Assembly: GCA_048772705.1 (NCBI GenBank)
Contig: JBLWGC010000182.1
Location: 96,482-160,481, forward strand
Reading direction: 5' to 3'
Origin: Leidyana gryllorum EB-2025a
Lineage: Eukaryota; Apicomplexa
Length of the DNA stretch: 64,000 nucleotides
The notes below the pieces were generated by a model. That model searched no databases and was not told the origin of the DNA. It saw nothing but the letters and a program-made list of their open reading frames with translations. Position 1 is the stretch's first letter; each line of letters opens with the position of its first letter. Both the position numbers and the translations under genes were made by a program. Positions 21,110 to 32,718 of this stretch are shown here, piece after piece.

Positions 21110-23986
21110 TCAATCTGTCGAGTCGTCCATATCGTATTCAATTTCGAAGGTCCGCATAATTCCATCACTGCCAGCTGACAGTATGATGTTGTTGAAAAGA
21201 AACCTGCGGGTGCGCCGACGATCAGAAGAAGACTTTATCGGAATACTTACTTTACAAAAGCTACGGAGCCGGAGTGGAGGTCTTTGACCGAAATAGACTT
21301 GTAGGTGTTCTCAATATCCCACACATAAATCTCATTGGTGGACGCCGAGACCAACTTGGTCCCATCTGGAGACCAGTTGAGCGCGGCCACACGAGTTGAA
21401 TGGTAATTCCATTCATTCATTATTGCAAACTGTGGAAAGTGGTCGTCGAAGTTGAGACATCTATTACCTGACGTGTTTCGACCTCCAACACCTGAACATT
21501 CCGAGAGAGGTCTACGCAAGCCAATAAGCTTCCTTCCTGGTTCAGCGAAAGAGCAGTAATTTCGGATTGATGATGATCCAACACGCAAATGAACCGGAAA
21601 CCATCCAGATCACTAGCCGAGTCGATCTCATAGAGTTCTGCAACAGACAATCAGCCGGAAACCTTCCAAAGCTTTCAAACCCACCAATCAAGGGTTTCGT
21701 TGTATCAACACCTTGTTCATTTTCCTCGCCTCCAGAACCGCCTTCGTTGGCATCCCCAAACTTGCTCGTGGGGTACTCCTCACAAGGCCATAAGGCCACA
21801 GCCAACAATGATCCGTCCGGAGTAGCCGTTACACATGTTGGCTTGCCCAGAAGGACGACGGTCCATTCCGAGGTAAAGTCATCTTGGGCGATCCCGCCCG
21901 ACCCGGCCTCAAGAGCTGCACACACACACACACACAGTGGCGCAGACGTCCGGGTTTGAGCGGCCCACCTTTCTCCACAGAATACACCGAGAGAGTGCCA
22001 TCAACACAGAAGAGAGCGATGTACCGTCCTTCGTCGAGGAACACCAACCTGAGAGGCACTTTCTCAACCTGACTTGTAGCCGCCAGAACAAACTCCTGCC
22101 GTGTCTATCGAGAGATGAGGGCGGTTGTTTCTTTGTTTTCGTTTCCGTTGACTTACTGCAGAAGTATAGACGGCAGCTGCATTATTGGATTGATTCTCCA
22201 AATTCCGTCGTACTCGATCCTTCATGTCCCCCGACTTGATCTGCAAGATGAGGCAGGTCTCGATCGATCGAGGAACGACCTCTCACATTGGTTGTTTTGA
22301 CGCTGTATATCCGTAAGCACCCATCCGCAGTTACGGCCGCAGCACATTTCTCGCTCAAGATGCACGACTTGACAGTGACATCTTTATCCATTCGACTGAC
22401 CTGGAAGGCCGAGGGTACTAGTTTTTGGCAGTTGTCAGAGCGAATCAGTCAACATTCTGTTACTCACCAGTTTGAGTTGTTGAAAGGAACATAACGAAGC
22501 CGAGGGTGGTGCCAACCATCAGATTTCCAGTCGACTGATCAAAGTCGACCGCTGAGGGAGCACCGCGCGGCCCAAACCAGGTAAAATCTGCTTCAGGTTG
22601 AAGCTTTGGGACGATGGAGGTGACTGTTGGTGATATGGGGGTCACCGGTACCTCTGCATCTTCTTTCCCGCCATCGTCGGTATCTTGCACAGATAGGGAA
22701 TGCACAAAGTCATGTAGACCTTCCTCTAATTGCAGCAACTCCGCCTTCTCCGAGGTTGCTGGCTTCGTTCCTTTGGGCTCTTCCAACTTCCACCCCTTCA
22801 AGTGGCCTCCAGCGCAAACGATAACGATCCAATGACGAAGCGACCAGCAGATGCCTTTCTACACAAAACGTTTCCGGCGACCAGTCACAGTCGCTCCTCA
22901 CTGGCAGATCATCGGGGCCTTGGCCACACTGTATGGTTTGGAGCACATCGAGATCCTCTCGCTTGAATATCCGAATTACGCCATCATTGCTGACTGTTGC
23001 CACATACGCAGAGGCTGGGTCCCAGGCCAAGTCGAAGAGGAGTGGCGTGCCTTCCACTGTAGTACACCTGGTGAGTCACACAAGTTGCCATTGCCATTGC
23101 CAAATAGAGAGTTGGGTGGGCTTACGCCAAGTTCTCAACTGTATCTGCGTGCCAGATGGCGAGATTTCCCTTCACCGTGCAGGTTGCGATGTAGTCGCCG
23201 CATGGGGAATATCGTGCAGCAGTTATAGCTTCGTCGTGAGCCTCGTGGGTTGAGGTCAGTTTGAAAGGGGGACCATCATGTAGGCATAAAAGTCCGTCCA
23301 TCCCGACGGTCATTACTGTAAAGGGTTTCTTGGGCCGGAATTGGACTCCCTGGATTCCTTTGGTATGGCCGGTTATCTGGCCGACCGCCATTCCGCCGTC
23401 GAGCAGAATGATCGACGCCAATCTGTTGTTGAAGGGAGTAGTAAGTAGTTCGGGAGGTCCGTCTTTGTGTTGGAGTCCTACTTTTTCGAGTATCTGTCGA
23501 CGCCGACTATCGCAATCCGCCGGGAGTCCGGGCTGATGGCGACATCAGTCAATCTGACATATTGGAGACGGTCCAGTTTGTAGGTCTCAAAGGTGGTTCC
23601 AGACCGCCCGATCATCCACACGTAGCAGTTTCCATCATTATCTATAGCGGCGACGAGTATGGCGGAGTGAGGGCGTGCCCCAATGTGTCTCACCTCCAGC
23701 AACGATAGCTTTGTTGTTGGGCGCGATAGTAGCACAGGTCACCTGCTCGCGTGTACACACAGTCAGTCTGTGCGGAAGAATAGCTTACAGGACGCTTGGT
23801 GCCCACATATGTTTCCACGGGTTGGTATATGAAGGAAGTTTGGTCAGGCAAACATCTGACTACCACTCCGTTTCCACTGCCGTATGCAACTCGCTGTCCA
23901 CTGGTGGAGCAGGTGTATAGATGTAAAGGATACTTGGCGTCTAGATGAGGTTGGGGTGGGATGGCACCAATCAGTTGAGCACTCAT
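21110..23986 (-). CDS. AIP1: Actin-interacting protein 1 (AIP1/WDR1)
   Basis: WD40 protein that works with ADF/cofilin to disassemble actin filaments. Thirteen exons join in phase over twelve introns of 38-61 nt, giving 758 aa (human WDR1 606). Landmarks: TYVGTKRPVTCATIAPNNKA, VRLTDVAISPDSRRIAIVG, GQITGHTKGIQGVQFRPKK, LLCLHDGPPFK (human FFEGPPFK), AWDPASAYVATVSNDG, LLACVDLSRNVQVLEVET, ALNWSPDGTKLVSAS and IYVWDIENTYKS. The family carries two seven-blade propellers. One 43-nt intron (22859-22901) is invisible to frame analysis because the sequence stays open through it, but removing it restores the GICW...GHLKGW blade. Extra length comes from acidic or Gly-rich loops. The start codon is 24 bp from the upstream gene's stop. 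Confidence 0.93.
21919..21936. repeat. CA/TG dinucleotide microsatellite in an AIP1 intron
   Basis: Nine CA units (TG in the AIP1 sense direction), directly followed in the AIP1 sense by the CAG acceptor, so the repeat stands where a polypyrimidine tract would be. Confidence 0.95.
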
Positions 23987-24010
23987 GATATGGCAGAAAC
24001 GAAAAAGGAT

Positions 24011-25166
24011 CTAGATTGCAGGATTCTTCCGTCCTTCTCGTTCAGCTTGCCACTGGTGCAAGTTCCTAGCTGCTTGAACACCACCTGAGGTGACTAAGTG
24101 CGCGTTTATTTCCGTTTCCTTGACGCTACCAGGCGAAATCAACGGAGGAGCTCGGAATCCACCTACCTTCCCAAGCTGCTGTAACCTCGATTATACAACT
24201 CGCAATAGGGCAGGTTAAATTTGGTTAGGAAATCCCATATCATGCCTGGCGAGACTTTGTTGTCACTTTGCTGTCACTTACCATACGACCAGTGAAGCAC
24301 TGGATGTATCCGCATAAAGCTGGCTGGCAATACCCATGTACTGGAAGGCTCAAAGGTTTCTACACCCTCGGAATTCGGGTCTCCTTGACGTAAACCTGTT
24401 ATTATAGGACAATGTGGTGGAGGCCGTCGCTCAGCTTCGCGTACCAATTAGAAAGGCAACATGTGAAGGAGTACCGCACGGGTCTTTCCGCTGTAATTCC
24501 TCTATACACGGAACTATTTGTTCACGGTAAGAACCAATGTGTGTACTGCCGCGAGTGAGACGGGTGGCCCTTAGCGCCACCAAAGATGCCTCCCTCACCT
24601 TAGGTCGAGGTCGTTGTCACCCGTCTGCTCCTGGATAAAAGAGACGACCTCGGGAAAGTCGTGGCCCTCCTGAGAAAAGTAGACAGCACGGGGACGTTCA
24701 AAGGCTTGGTTCGCCTCTGATGACTGACGATACGTATTAGCCAGGCAGGCCAGATAAAGGAAAAGAACCACTGTTGCATCCTTCCCGCCGTTGAAAGAAG
24801 CCGCAAGCCGAGTGGGTCCATACAGTCTATTGCAGAGAAATAGCCATCAAAGTGCTGAGACAGACTCACCGCAAAGCACCTTCTATACTGTCCAGTGACT
24901 TCCCGAGCAACCGGTGGTCGAGATATGGAAATGCCTCCTTGTCTGCCTCTGACAGTCCATTCTTCGCTACGTCCTTCAGCCCATCATATAAGGCGAGGGA
25001 CTTATAGAAGGCAGACGCTTCCCAGACAGGCGACCCTACGATGGTGGCATTGCTCCAAACAAAGTGCTTCTCGTGACTTTACTGTACCTCCCGTGGTCAC
25101 TGGACACGTTTGCATTGACACATTGAACCTCTCTACCAGCCGAGGAACAGCCACAGCGGGGGTCAT
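24011..25166 (-). CDS. FAD1: FAD synthase (FMN adenylyltransferase, PAPS-reductase fold)
   Basis: Converts FMN plus ATP to FAD. Seven exons (introns 25036-25087, 24827-24869, 24546-24598, 24396-24444, 24246-24281, 24126-24166) give 293 aa, the size of yeast Fad1. The ATP pyrophosphatase loop is LAASFNGGKDATVVLFLYL. Further family marks are GLRQGDPNSEG (compare GxRRxDP), FMRIHPVLHWSYGMIWDFL, LPYCELYNRGYSSLGS, and the end LHQWQAEREGRKNP. The MoaB-like domain fused upstream in animal FLAD1 is absent. The ATG at 25166 is chosen because the earlier one (25205) would lie only 8 bp after the preceding gene's stop. Confidence 0.9.
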
Positions 25167-25213
25167 TGAGGTTATAGCCCAAGAAAGAAGAAAAGTTTGA
25201 AGCATATCTGATA

Positions 25214-26770
25214 CTAATGACCCGTGTATATCCGCGTGTAAAGGAGCGGGTCCTTGTTCTACAATTAGGAACCTCAGAGTATGTGAGCCAACGACCGACC
25301 ATTGCTCGCTCACCAAAGGCATGTCTACAATTGCCCAAACCGCAAGAGCCATCGTTGTGACCAGAGACACGGTCGTCCTGTCCAGAAACGCGCGCGCCAT
25401 TTGAACTTTGGGCACCTTTTCCGGCTCTTACCATAGAATGATTTGCTTTCGCTCGATACCAACGAACGTGAGGGTCAACTCCACTGCATTTCCGTCTCCC
25501 TCGTTGTCTCCCTTGCCGTCTCCTGCATCCTCATCATCGAGCGCTTGTTGTAACTTGGCGTCCCGCTCAATCCACATCAGATCATCGTGCAATTGGGCTT
25601 CAACTCCTTGGAGACGGCGACGCTGCAATGTTGGGGTGACTCCTCATTTGTCGCACTGCAACTTGGGTATTACCGCTGGCATTCCGGAGACCTCGCGCGC
25701 CATTGACTCGACCGTATCCATTCCCGCCCACACCTCAGTCGGGACGACGGTGCGGATGGCAGAGGCGGGCAGACTCTTTTGGAGAAGCTCAATACCAGTA
25801 TAGAGTCGACCCAAGTCTTCTTTGTCAGCATAGCAAGTGAGCCCTTGAGTCAGAGTGATCAATACTACCGGTTTGACAGACTCCTCGGCGGCCAAAGGGA
25901 TCGCTTCTTTGACTCGTTGAATTGTAGCGGCTTCCAGCACCAACAATTTATCACACTCGTCGCGTACCAGGAATCCTTGAGAAGGAGACACCTTTTCCCT
26001 TCCTTTGCATTGGTCTCTCCTCTTACCTTTCCAATGTCCGGGGATCCGTAGTTTTTTGACGTTGACCGTATCGAGGTTGGCAATGGAGTCGGTCAGTTCC
26101 CGCTGAACCTCGCGTAAGGCCTCGTGGAAGGGGAGGGAAGCCGTGGGGGGCGTCTGGGCGACGTATTTGTTGTTGAAGTGCATCAGCGATGGTACATCAG
26201 AGATGATTGAGAAGTCCAGAGCCACAGACTCATCACCATCATTCTCAGCAAGATGCTCTTCATCCCCGTCGTCGTAGGTGCCAAGATTCTACCGATCACA
26301 AGACCCTTTTCAGAACTGCCTCACACCTCCCCGGTCTCACCTGTCCATGGACTTCGATGATCCGATCAATCAGAGTGTGGCGTGCGAAAGCAGTGACTGT
26401 GTGAGTCGCTTCTCCTTTGACCACAAAGTTGGTGCCAAAAAGAGGTCCGAGAGCGTCAATCTTGTCGTGCCCTTGAGGGAAAGACAGGGTACTATACACC
26501 TGAGCAACAACACAAGATGGCACATGAATCAGAGAAACTGACTGAGAGAGGCTCACCAGAGGTTCAACTGTGCCATCACGCAGATTATCTTCCAGGAGTT
26601 TCCGCAGCGACTTGGCAGACTTGATGTTGTAGCCTTGCATTCGCTCTGGAAGCATGACCCTACCTTGAGCGGCCATGGCCGTGCCGAGTAGAGCGGCTCC
26701 CTTTTATTGCAATGAAGGCGACTGGTGCAGGTCAAGCACTTACGGCTGCGAGCAATGCCGCCAGCTTCAT
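25214..26770 (-). CDS. ATP6AP2/(pro)renin receptor-like type I membrane protein
   Basis: Eight exons joined over seven 43-57-nt introns (26701-26743, 26500-26556, 26289-26340, 25976-26026, 25623-25673, 25378-25431, 25259-25313) give 397 aa. The first exon plus the second supply a clear signal peptide (MKLAALLAAGAALLGTAMAA). A luminal domain of about 320 residues follows, then an acidic linker, AVELTLTFVGIERK, one TM segment (VSLVTTMALAVWAIVDM), and a short tail NKDPLLYTRIYTGH. The tail and TM layout closely parallel ATP6AP2 (NMDPGYDSIIYRMT), an accessory subunit of the vacuolar H+-ATPase. The luminal part is too diverged to confirm by eye, so this is a family-level call. It is divergent from TFB2. 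Confidence 0.7.
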
Positions 26771-26861
26771 GCTAGATCCCGGCCTTTTTGGACAGACTTG
26801 TCAACGCGGTAGTCAAAGAGGTCCTCGTAAAATTTCAAGCCAGTCTCCATGCTGGCGAGCA
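26771..26861. promoter_or_regulatory. Shared divergent promoter region, ATP6AP2-like/TFB2
   Basis: 91 bp between the chosen start codons. The plus-strand frame is open through it, so TFB2 could start further upstream, but an ATG at 26769 would overlap the opposite start codon. Confidence 0.35.
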
Positions 26862-29185
26862 ATGGTCGAGCTCCAGTCAGGCAATCCCGAAGTCATTCGT
26901 GACACCTACTCTTACATCACCGCCCAGCTCAGGGACAGTGAGCCTGACGTCGTGGAGGCTTTCTTTTCCAATGAGGGCGTAATCAACATGCTCCTGGCAG
27001 GCCTCCCAACACCATGTAAACTCCTCGTTAGTAGACTCGCGCCTTTGAAGGAGGCGTGTCCGTGGCATCCCCTTATCTCTTGGGTCGCCGGCAACCATAA
27101 ACTCCTGAAAGAGATGGTCTCACCGCTAAGAAGAATCCGCGCTCTCATCGTTACACCAATTGCTCCTTCCTCTGGTTCCGCTACGAATGCTCCCCGCTCG
27201 GAGACGGAAGTCTCACAGTCCTCCAGTCAAGTTGCTGCCGGACAACCGCCCAAAATCAGTCTCTGCAAGTTCATTCTCCACAGAGCATTCCGCGACACCT
27301 ATATCGCTATGGTTCAAAGCAAACCACCACCCAATCGCTTCTCTTGCCTCCGTCATCTAACTCCTGAGGAAGAATATGCAATGTGTCCTGCCGACGCCTC
27401 CACGCTGCAGACTTTCGCTCAACGCCAATGGAGTAACGTAAGTACTCCGTCTCTCCTCTCTTTCTATGTCTCATCGTCCTTGGTCACAGCTACTCAAATG
27501 GCTGTTCGCGACATCTGTGTCTCAACCGTCTCGTGCTGGAGGCGCTCTTGGCTCTATTGATAAAGTCCCTCCCCAGCGACCTGGGCAACCCTTAGAGAAA
27601 GTTCTCAATCTCAAACATCTCGTGACCCCTCCCGACCCCCCGACCATAGCAGGTGGCGATCGAGCCAAGCCGCGCATCTCGAGAGCAGCGTTTCAATGGC
27701 TTCTATCCGATCTCAACGAACAAGTTACCACACTTCTCCTCGCGTATCTGGACTCGATTCTGTACGGATTGGATGCGGACAAACCGCAGGCACCTGTCCC
27801 AGAAGTGTCAAAGACAGCACCCTTGCGTTGCGCCAGAGTGGCCGTCCTGCTGGCGAGTATCGCTCAAGCCAAGATAGGTCAGCCTCTGGTGCTCGACCGC
27901 ATCAACAAGGACGAGGAGAACTTTGTAGGAATCTGTCGGGATATCGGTGTTGTCCTAACGGGCTCCACGACATTGAATGGCGTGTCGTATAAGTTTTTGT
28001 GCCCCACACCCCTCGCCCATATTCTGACTGTTGATGTCAGTCGCGACATTACCTGTCCTGACGGCTGGTGTCTCTCACAAATGTTTGGTGCTCGTGCTTA
28101 TCAAGACTGGCAAGAAGCTGGTTCTATTCGACGATTCGCGTTGCCGAAACAACGGTACCATATGTGTTGTTTGAAACGGAGTAATCAAGTTCTGCCTCCA
28201 CTGCATATGGAGGGGGAGGTGGACTGGTTCGGACCCTCGGATCCCCTGTCTGAGTATCCGACCGGAGACGCGGGTCGTCCGCTCACAGGCTACGCAACGC
28301 CAGCACCCAACACACAAGCGGGCAGAGCGCCAGATTCAGTCAAGGCGCGGACCAAAATCATCGCAAATGTGCCGTCCGGCAAAACCAGAGGGATTGTTGT
28401 GGAATCTAACTTCCGCGTCTTTGCCTATCGGCCTGATCAACTCGAAGAGTCCGTGCTCTGTAAGTGTGCCTGCCTTGCAGTCGGCGTTTGCTGCTAATTC
28501 GCTCTTTGCGTTTCAGCTAATCTCTGTGAAATCCGTATTGTGTCGCCAACTTTAATCGTCGGAGTTTTAACGAGAGACAGTGTCATGAAGGCTTTCATTT
28601 ACGGACTGACAGCGAAGCAGATTATCAAATTCTTCGCAAGTCACGCTCACCAAAGTGTTAAGAAGAAAGCACACAGCAAAGTTCCGAAAGGTGAGTGACC
28701 CATTATCGTCGGGATTGGAGAATATTGCGGCGGATTTCTCAGGTCAAGACAACAACGACTGGCTGGAGTCCAATGCCGGCGCTCACTTCTGCCTGCCGGA
28801 GAACGTGAGCAACCAGCTGGAGCTTTGGGAGGCCCAGAGATCGAGTATCTCCATGTTTGAAGCCACTCTTTTTGAGTTCTCCGAAGAACAGGACCTCGTC
28901 CTGTTCCCGAATTTGGTAGCTCGGGCCAAGCTGAATGGAATGGTGCTCTGCCACACTCCGATCACGGCAGCAGAAAGTATAGTCGGAAGCGAGGACTGGA
29001 AGAACTGGAAATCCAACATTATGCGCCGCCTGCGCACAACGGCTCGACTGAGCCAAGGGGAGCTCTTGGAGTGTGGGAACTGGTTCGCAAATGGGGCAAT
29101 TCTTGTGGTTAGGGCGCAAAATAGGCATGAGGTCGCGAAGATCCTGAAACAGGTCCGAACCGCCCCAAGAGTGAACACCAGCTAG
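26862..29185 (+). CDS. TFB2: TFIIH subunit p52/Tfb2 (GTF2H4)
   Basis: Core TFIIH subunit that anchors and stimulates the XPB translocase in transcription initiation and nucleotide excision repair. Introns 27438-27489, 28460-28516 and 28691-28742 give about 720 aa (human 462). Family segments seen: ISRAAFQWLLSDLNEQV (human ITSAGFQFLLLDTPAQL), GIVVESNFRVFAYRPDQLE (human GFIVVETNYRLYAYTESEL), VGVLTRDSVMKAFIYGLTAKQIIKF, and the C-terminal QLELWEAQRSSISMFEATLF/FVREL-type tail. Extra length is due to loops around residues 105-175, 210-240 and 440-500. The start MVELQSGNPEVIRDTY matches the family N-terminus better than any upstream Met. Confidence 0.9.
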
Positions 29186-29228
29186 ACGGTCAATTTTTTG
29201 ACTGTTAGATCGATCAATCTCCTACATA

Positions 29229-30947
29229 ATGGGACTATTCAGGAGCAGCAAGAGGGAAGGAGAGTCTCCATCATCAGACAGAGCCCGAGCCGCGTCTCTG
29301 AACCGATTTGGGTTCCGAAGGCACAGAGCCGAAAAGGGGGACGACGGCGGTCCAGGAGGATTGAGTTTTTCACGGCGGAGGTCCCCGAAGAGTGCAGTGG
29401 AGGAGCGAAGACATAGTGGAGGCTCTACTGAAGCGGGCAGCAGTCTCCATAACAAGGTCAATGATGGGAATTTGACAGTGCGAGTGAGTGTGCCGTGCAT
29501 TGTCTACATGGTCGTTGCATGAACACTGCAGTCGGAAAGCCCCAAACAGCTGCTACATGACAGCGATGACCCTCCCGCCCCGTCCCACGGGGACGAGGTA
29601 CCATCTCCAGCCCTCAAATCATCACGTGAGCCCGCGGAGGGTTCGATGTCTCGAAAGTCCGCGGGCGCCTCAAAGCCTTCCGTCCGAATGGCCTCGCAAG
29701 CTGCCGATCGCTCTTCTGGGAGGACAGCGGAGGAAAGTCAACAATTCGTTGAGAAGCGCTGGCGTACCAAATCGAGCCCTATGGCGGTCTCAGTGCACGA
29801 TGCAGCCGTGTTCAGCAATGTGAAAGCCCCGGATGAAACCCAGTTGACGCCGCGAGGCGGAGGTGCAATTATCAAAGTATCAAATGAGGTGGTAACGGTA
29901 CGGCCCAGCGCTGTGAAACAGGCGGAGCAGAGAAAGCCAGCCCCGAATCGCCGGGTGTCTATCAAAGCGGCAGAGAAGAATGGCGAAATGAGCTCGCGGG
30001 AGCTAGATTCGCCCCGATACGTGCCTAAGAAAGGCGGCATTGTCAAAACCACCGTGATGCAGAAGATATCGAATCTAGATAGCTTCGAAAACAATACGAG
30101 AAAGTATCCTCAGACAGCCCGAGCCGCCATCGACGATGAAGCCGACCCACCAGTGACTCCAAAAGTGGTTCGCAAATTACGACAATGGCCCCCACCCGCA
30201 TCAGTACCGGCTCGACCGGCTTCACCCGCCGCCACTGTGGCAACGGCGCCAGCCTCATTTATTCAAGACCTCGATGACGAGGACTTTGACGCTGCCGCTA
30301 GTCCCACCACCTCCGACGGTAGCACGGTGGGGTCCCCAGGTGGTACGGACATCAAAACGCGCAAAGAGTTGAGTCAGAGCGCTGCTAAGCTCGGCTTTGT
30401 TCGTCGGGCAACCATGATGATCGGCGAGAAGGAGGTAATGAGTGCGAAGGACAATCTCGGTTTGCATATACATCCCTGTTCTCTCTTTGCCCGCAGTACA
30501 CGAGCACCAAGGCTTCACAGCTTCAACCACAGACTCCAAAAGGCGACAAACAGAGTGATCAATCGTACGTTGCGTCAATCCCTTTACCAATCATATCGGC
30601 GGCGGGCTCCATCGTGGCTCGTCCGCAGTCTCTCAACAACTGTGTGTACCCTAATAATCATTGCTCATCAGAGTCAACGCTTCTATGCGAATGTCGTCGC
30701 CGTTAGCAGCCTGCCCTGGTTTCGGGAACGAGGGGACTGCTAATGAGTTATTGAAAGCGCTGTAAGCTCAGAAACCCGGACAACAGTACCGAGACTCCCT
30801 GCTATCAGAGCGTTCCGTCGCGAGAAGACTCTGAAGTTGGAGCAAAGTTGGGGCGGGCAGGGGGTGTTAGACGACTTGAGTTCTGCTCTGGACACTGAGA
30901 GCGAGGCCGAATCTGAGGAGAATCTGAATCTAACTGAAGTTTCCTAA
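29229..30947 (+). CDS. Hypothetical basic, disordered protein (about 484 aa)
   Basis: No family recognised. Five exons (introns 29484-29531, 30435-30496, 30565-30671, 30762-30808) join in phase from MGLFRSSKREGE to an acidic end ESEENLNLTEVS. The sequence is Ser, Arg, Lys and Pro-rich with many RxxS patterns (RRVSIKAAEK, RRATMMIGEK), so it is likely disordered and heavily phosphorylated. A short ordered stretch VMQKISNLDSFENNTRKYPQ lies near residue 215. N-terminal MGLFRSS has Gly2, a possible N-myristoylation site, which would put it at a membrane. It starts 44 bp after the TFB2 stop. Confidence 0.62.
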
Positions 30948-31127
30948 CCAACTCTTAAAGTTGGTATCTTAAAACATGGGAGCTCTTTGATGAGACACGG
31001 GGACTTGACCGCACACATAAATCTTGACACACACACAATTACTGCTACAGATTTGAGTGAAAAGTTAAATAAACTCTCACATTAACTCTTTTTCTCCTTC
31101 TGCTTCTCGCACTTAACGATTCACATC

Positions 31128-31930
31128 ATGGCTCGCAAGGCTTGGGTTGGCGGCAACTGGAAATGCAACGGCACTGTTGCTTCAATCAAGGAACTCGCTA
31201 CCTCCCTCAACCAGGGCAAATTTGGCAAAGATGACATTGGTAAGGCTCTCCTCATGTCGTCTCTCTCACTACGCACATCACAGATGCTCTCATCTTCCCC
31301 ACCGCTTTGCACGTCGGCGTGACTCGTCAAGCTCTCGACGAGAAGTACATTGTTGGAACTCAGAACATCAGCAAGACTGGCAACGGAGCTTATACTGGCG
31401 AAATCAGTGTCGCTATGGCCCAGGACTACGGTGTCACCTGGACTTTGATTGGCCACTCTGAGCGTCGTACTCTCTACGGAGAATCCGATGAAGTAGCTGC
31501 CGATAAGGTCGAGGCTGCTCAGAAGGCAGGTCTCAACGTTGGCTTCTGCATTGGCGAGACTCTTGAGGAGAGGGAAGCCAACAAGACCAAGGAGGTCTGC
31601 AACCGCCAGATTAAGGCTATCATCCCTAAGGTCACTGACTGGTCTAAGATCGTCATTGCCTACGAGCCAGTCTGGGCCATTGGTACCGGCAAGGTCGCCA
31701 CCAAGGAGCAAGCTCAGGAGGCTCATGCTGACATCAGACAGTTCATCAAGGAGAACGTGTCGGAAAAGGTCGCCAACGAAGTTCGCATCGTCTACGGCGG
31801 CTCCGTCAACGAGAAGAACTGCGAGGAACTCGCTCGCCAGCCCGATATTGACGGTTTCTTGGTCGGCGGTGCTTCTCTCAAGCCCACTTTCACCACCATC
31901 ATCGAGACCGCTCGCAAATTCCAGAACTAG
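31128..31930 (+). CDS. TPI1: Triosephosphate isomerase
   Basis: Glycolytic enzyme interconverting dihydroxyacetone phosphate and glyceraldehyde 3-phosphate. One intron, 31240-31283, gives 252 aa, the family length. Catalytic residues are all present: Lys in GGNWKCN, His in LIGHSERR, Glu in AYEPVWAIGTG. The phosphate-gripping loop 6 (WAIGTGKVAT) and YGGSV near the end are intact. There is no N-terminal extension, so it is probably cytosolic. Codon use favours C-ending codons (AAC, GTC, CTC) more than its neighbours, as expected of a highly expressed gene. Confidence 0.97.
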
Positions 31931-32252
31931 ATTGTTTTGCTCAACAACCGACACCCCAAAATAGTACAGAATAGTCACTACAGCTTTACCATAGCTCAAG
32001 CTCGATTTAGCTATTCAAGACGGTGCTCGCCGCCCTTAGCTTATTATGGTGGTGGTAGTTCACACGTAATTCAATTGTGTCTGGGCACAAATCTGGTCTG
32101 TGCTCCAAAAGCGATAGCCCTGATTGGGCCGAGCCAGCCCTCTTGTGAGCCCGTTTTCGGCGGGGCGTGTCACGGGGCCAGCTCCATTGACGATAAAAAC
32201 AGAGGACGATGGGTGCGAGATAAGTCGTTAACTCTCATCAATCACCAGTGAG
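31931..32252. other. No gene recognised downstream of TPI
   Basis: Holds the TPI 3' UTR. A 104-aa frame is open but has no family likeness and no good start context. Confidence 0.4.
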
Positions 32253-32531
32253 ATGGAACGGGTTCTGGAACCGCCTCTTCTGGCTGAGAGTTGGCATTTG
32301 AATGCGAACTTGGCGAACTGGGTAGAAACTCTACTGCAATCATCACATCGTCAGTTGGACACGAATCCGCAGTGGAGAGTTCTATGGCAAAACCATCAGA
32401 CGGGTGTCGTTGGTGAAGGAAAACTGGACGCTGATGTTGAAGAGATCTACGTTCTCTGTCAAATTAGGCTCATATCTGTCCTGCATTATGAGACTCACTT
32501 GATGCGACGTCGTTTGAGTTTCGTTGTGTAG
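32253..32531 (+). CDS. Doubtful small ORF (92 aa)
   Basis: An intact frame starting MERVLEPPLLAESWHLN with a helix-like composition and several Trp residues. No family is recognised and no intron is seen. Its last 37 bp overlap the opposite-strand small membrane-protein frame. It may be a gene or chance. Confidence 0.27.
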   Translation: MERVLEPPLLAESWHLNANLANWVETLLQSSHRQLDTNPQWRVLWQNHQTGVVGEGKLDADVEEIYVLCQIRLISVLHYETHLMRRRLSFVV

Positions 32532-32671
32532 AGAACTGCACCAGCCGCTGCGAAAAGAACTCCACAGGCTGTGCCGGCAATTGCAATTGTGTCGGTGGGT
32601 GAATTAGTGAAGGTTTCGGTTGCAGCAGAGGCCAAGATGCACTTAAAGATAAACAATAGCACTAATATCAT
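32495..32671 (-). CDS. Small single-pass membrane protein (58 aa)
   Basis: Predicted signal peptide MILVLLFIFKCILASAA, a short Thr/Ser-rich luminal stretch, one TM helix (IAIAGTACGVLFAAAGAVLY) and a basic cytoplasmic tail KLKRRRIK, a positive-inside layout. It has no recognised family. It lies just downstream of LC8 on the same strand, 47 bp after that stop. The clean topology makes it more likely than not to be real despite its size. Confidence 0.45.
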   Translation of the reverse strand: MILVLLFIFKCILASAATETFTNSPTDTIAIAGTACGVLFAAAGAVLYTTKLKRRRIK

Positions 32672-32718
32672 CTTGGTGCAGGAGTGTGCGATGGTTTGCC
32701 ACACACGCGCCGGACCTT

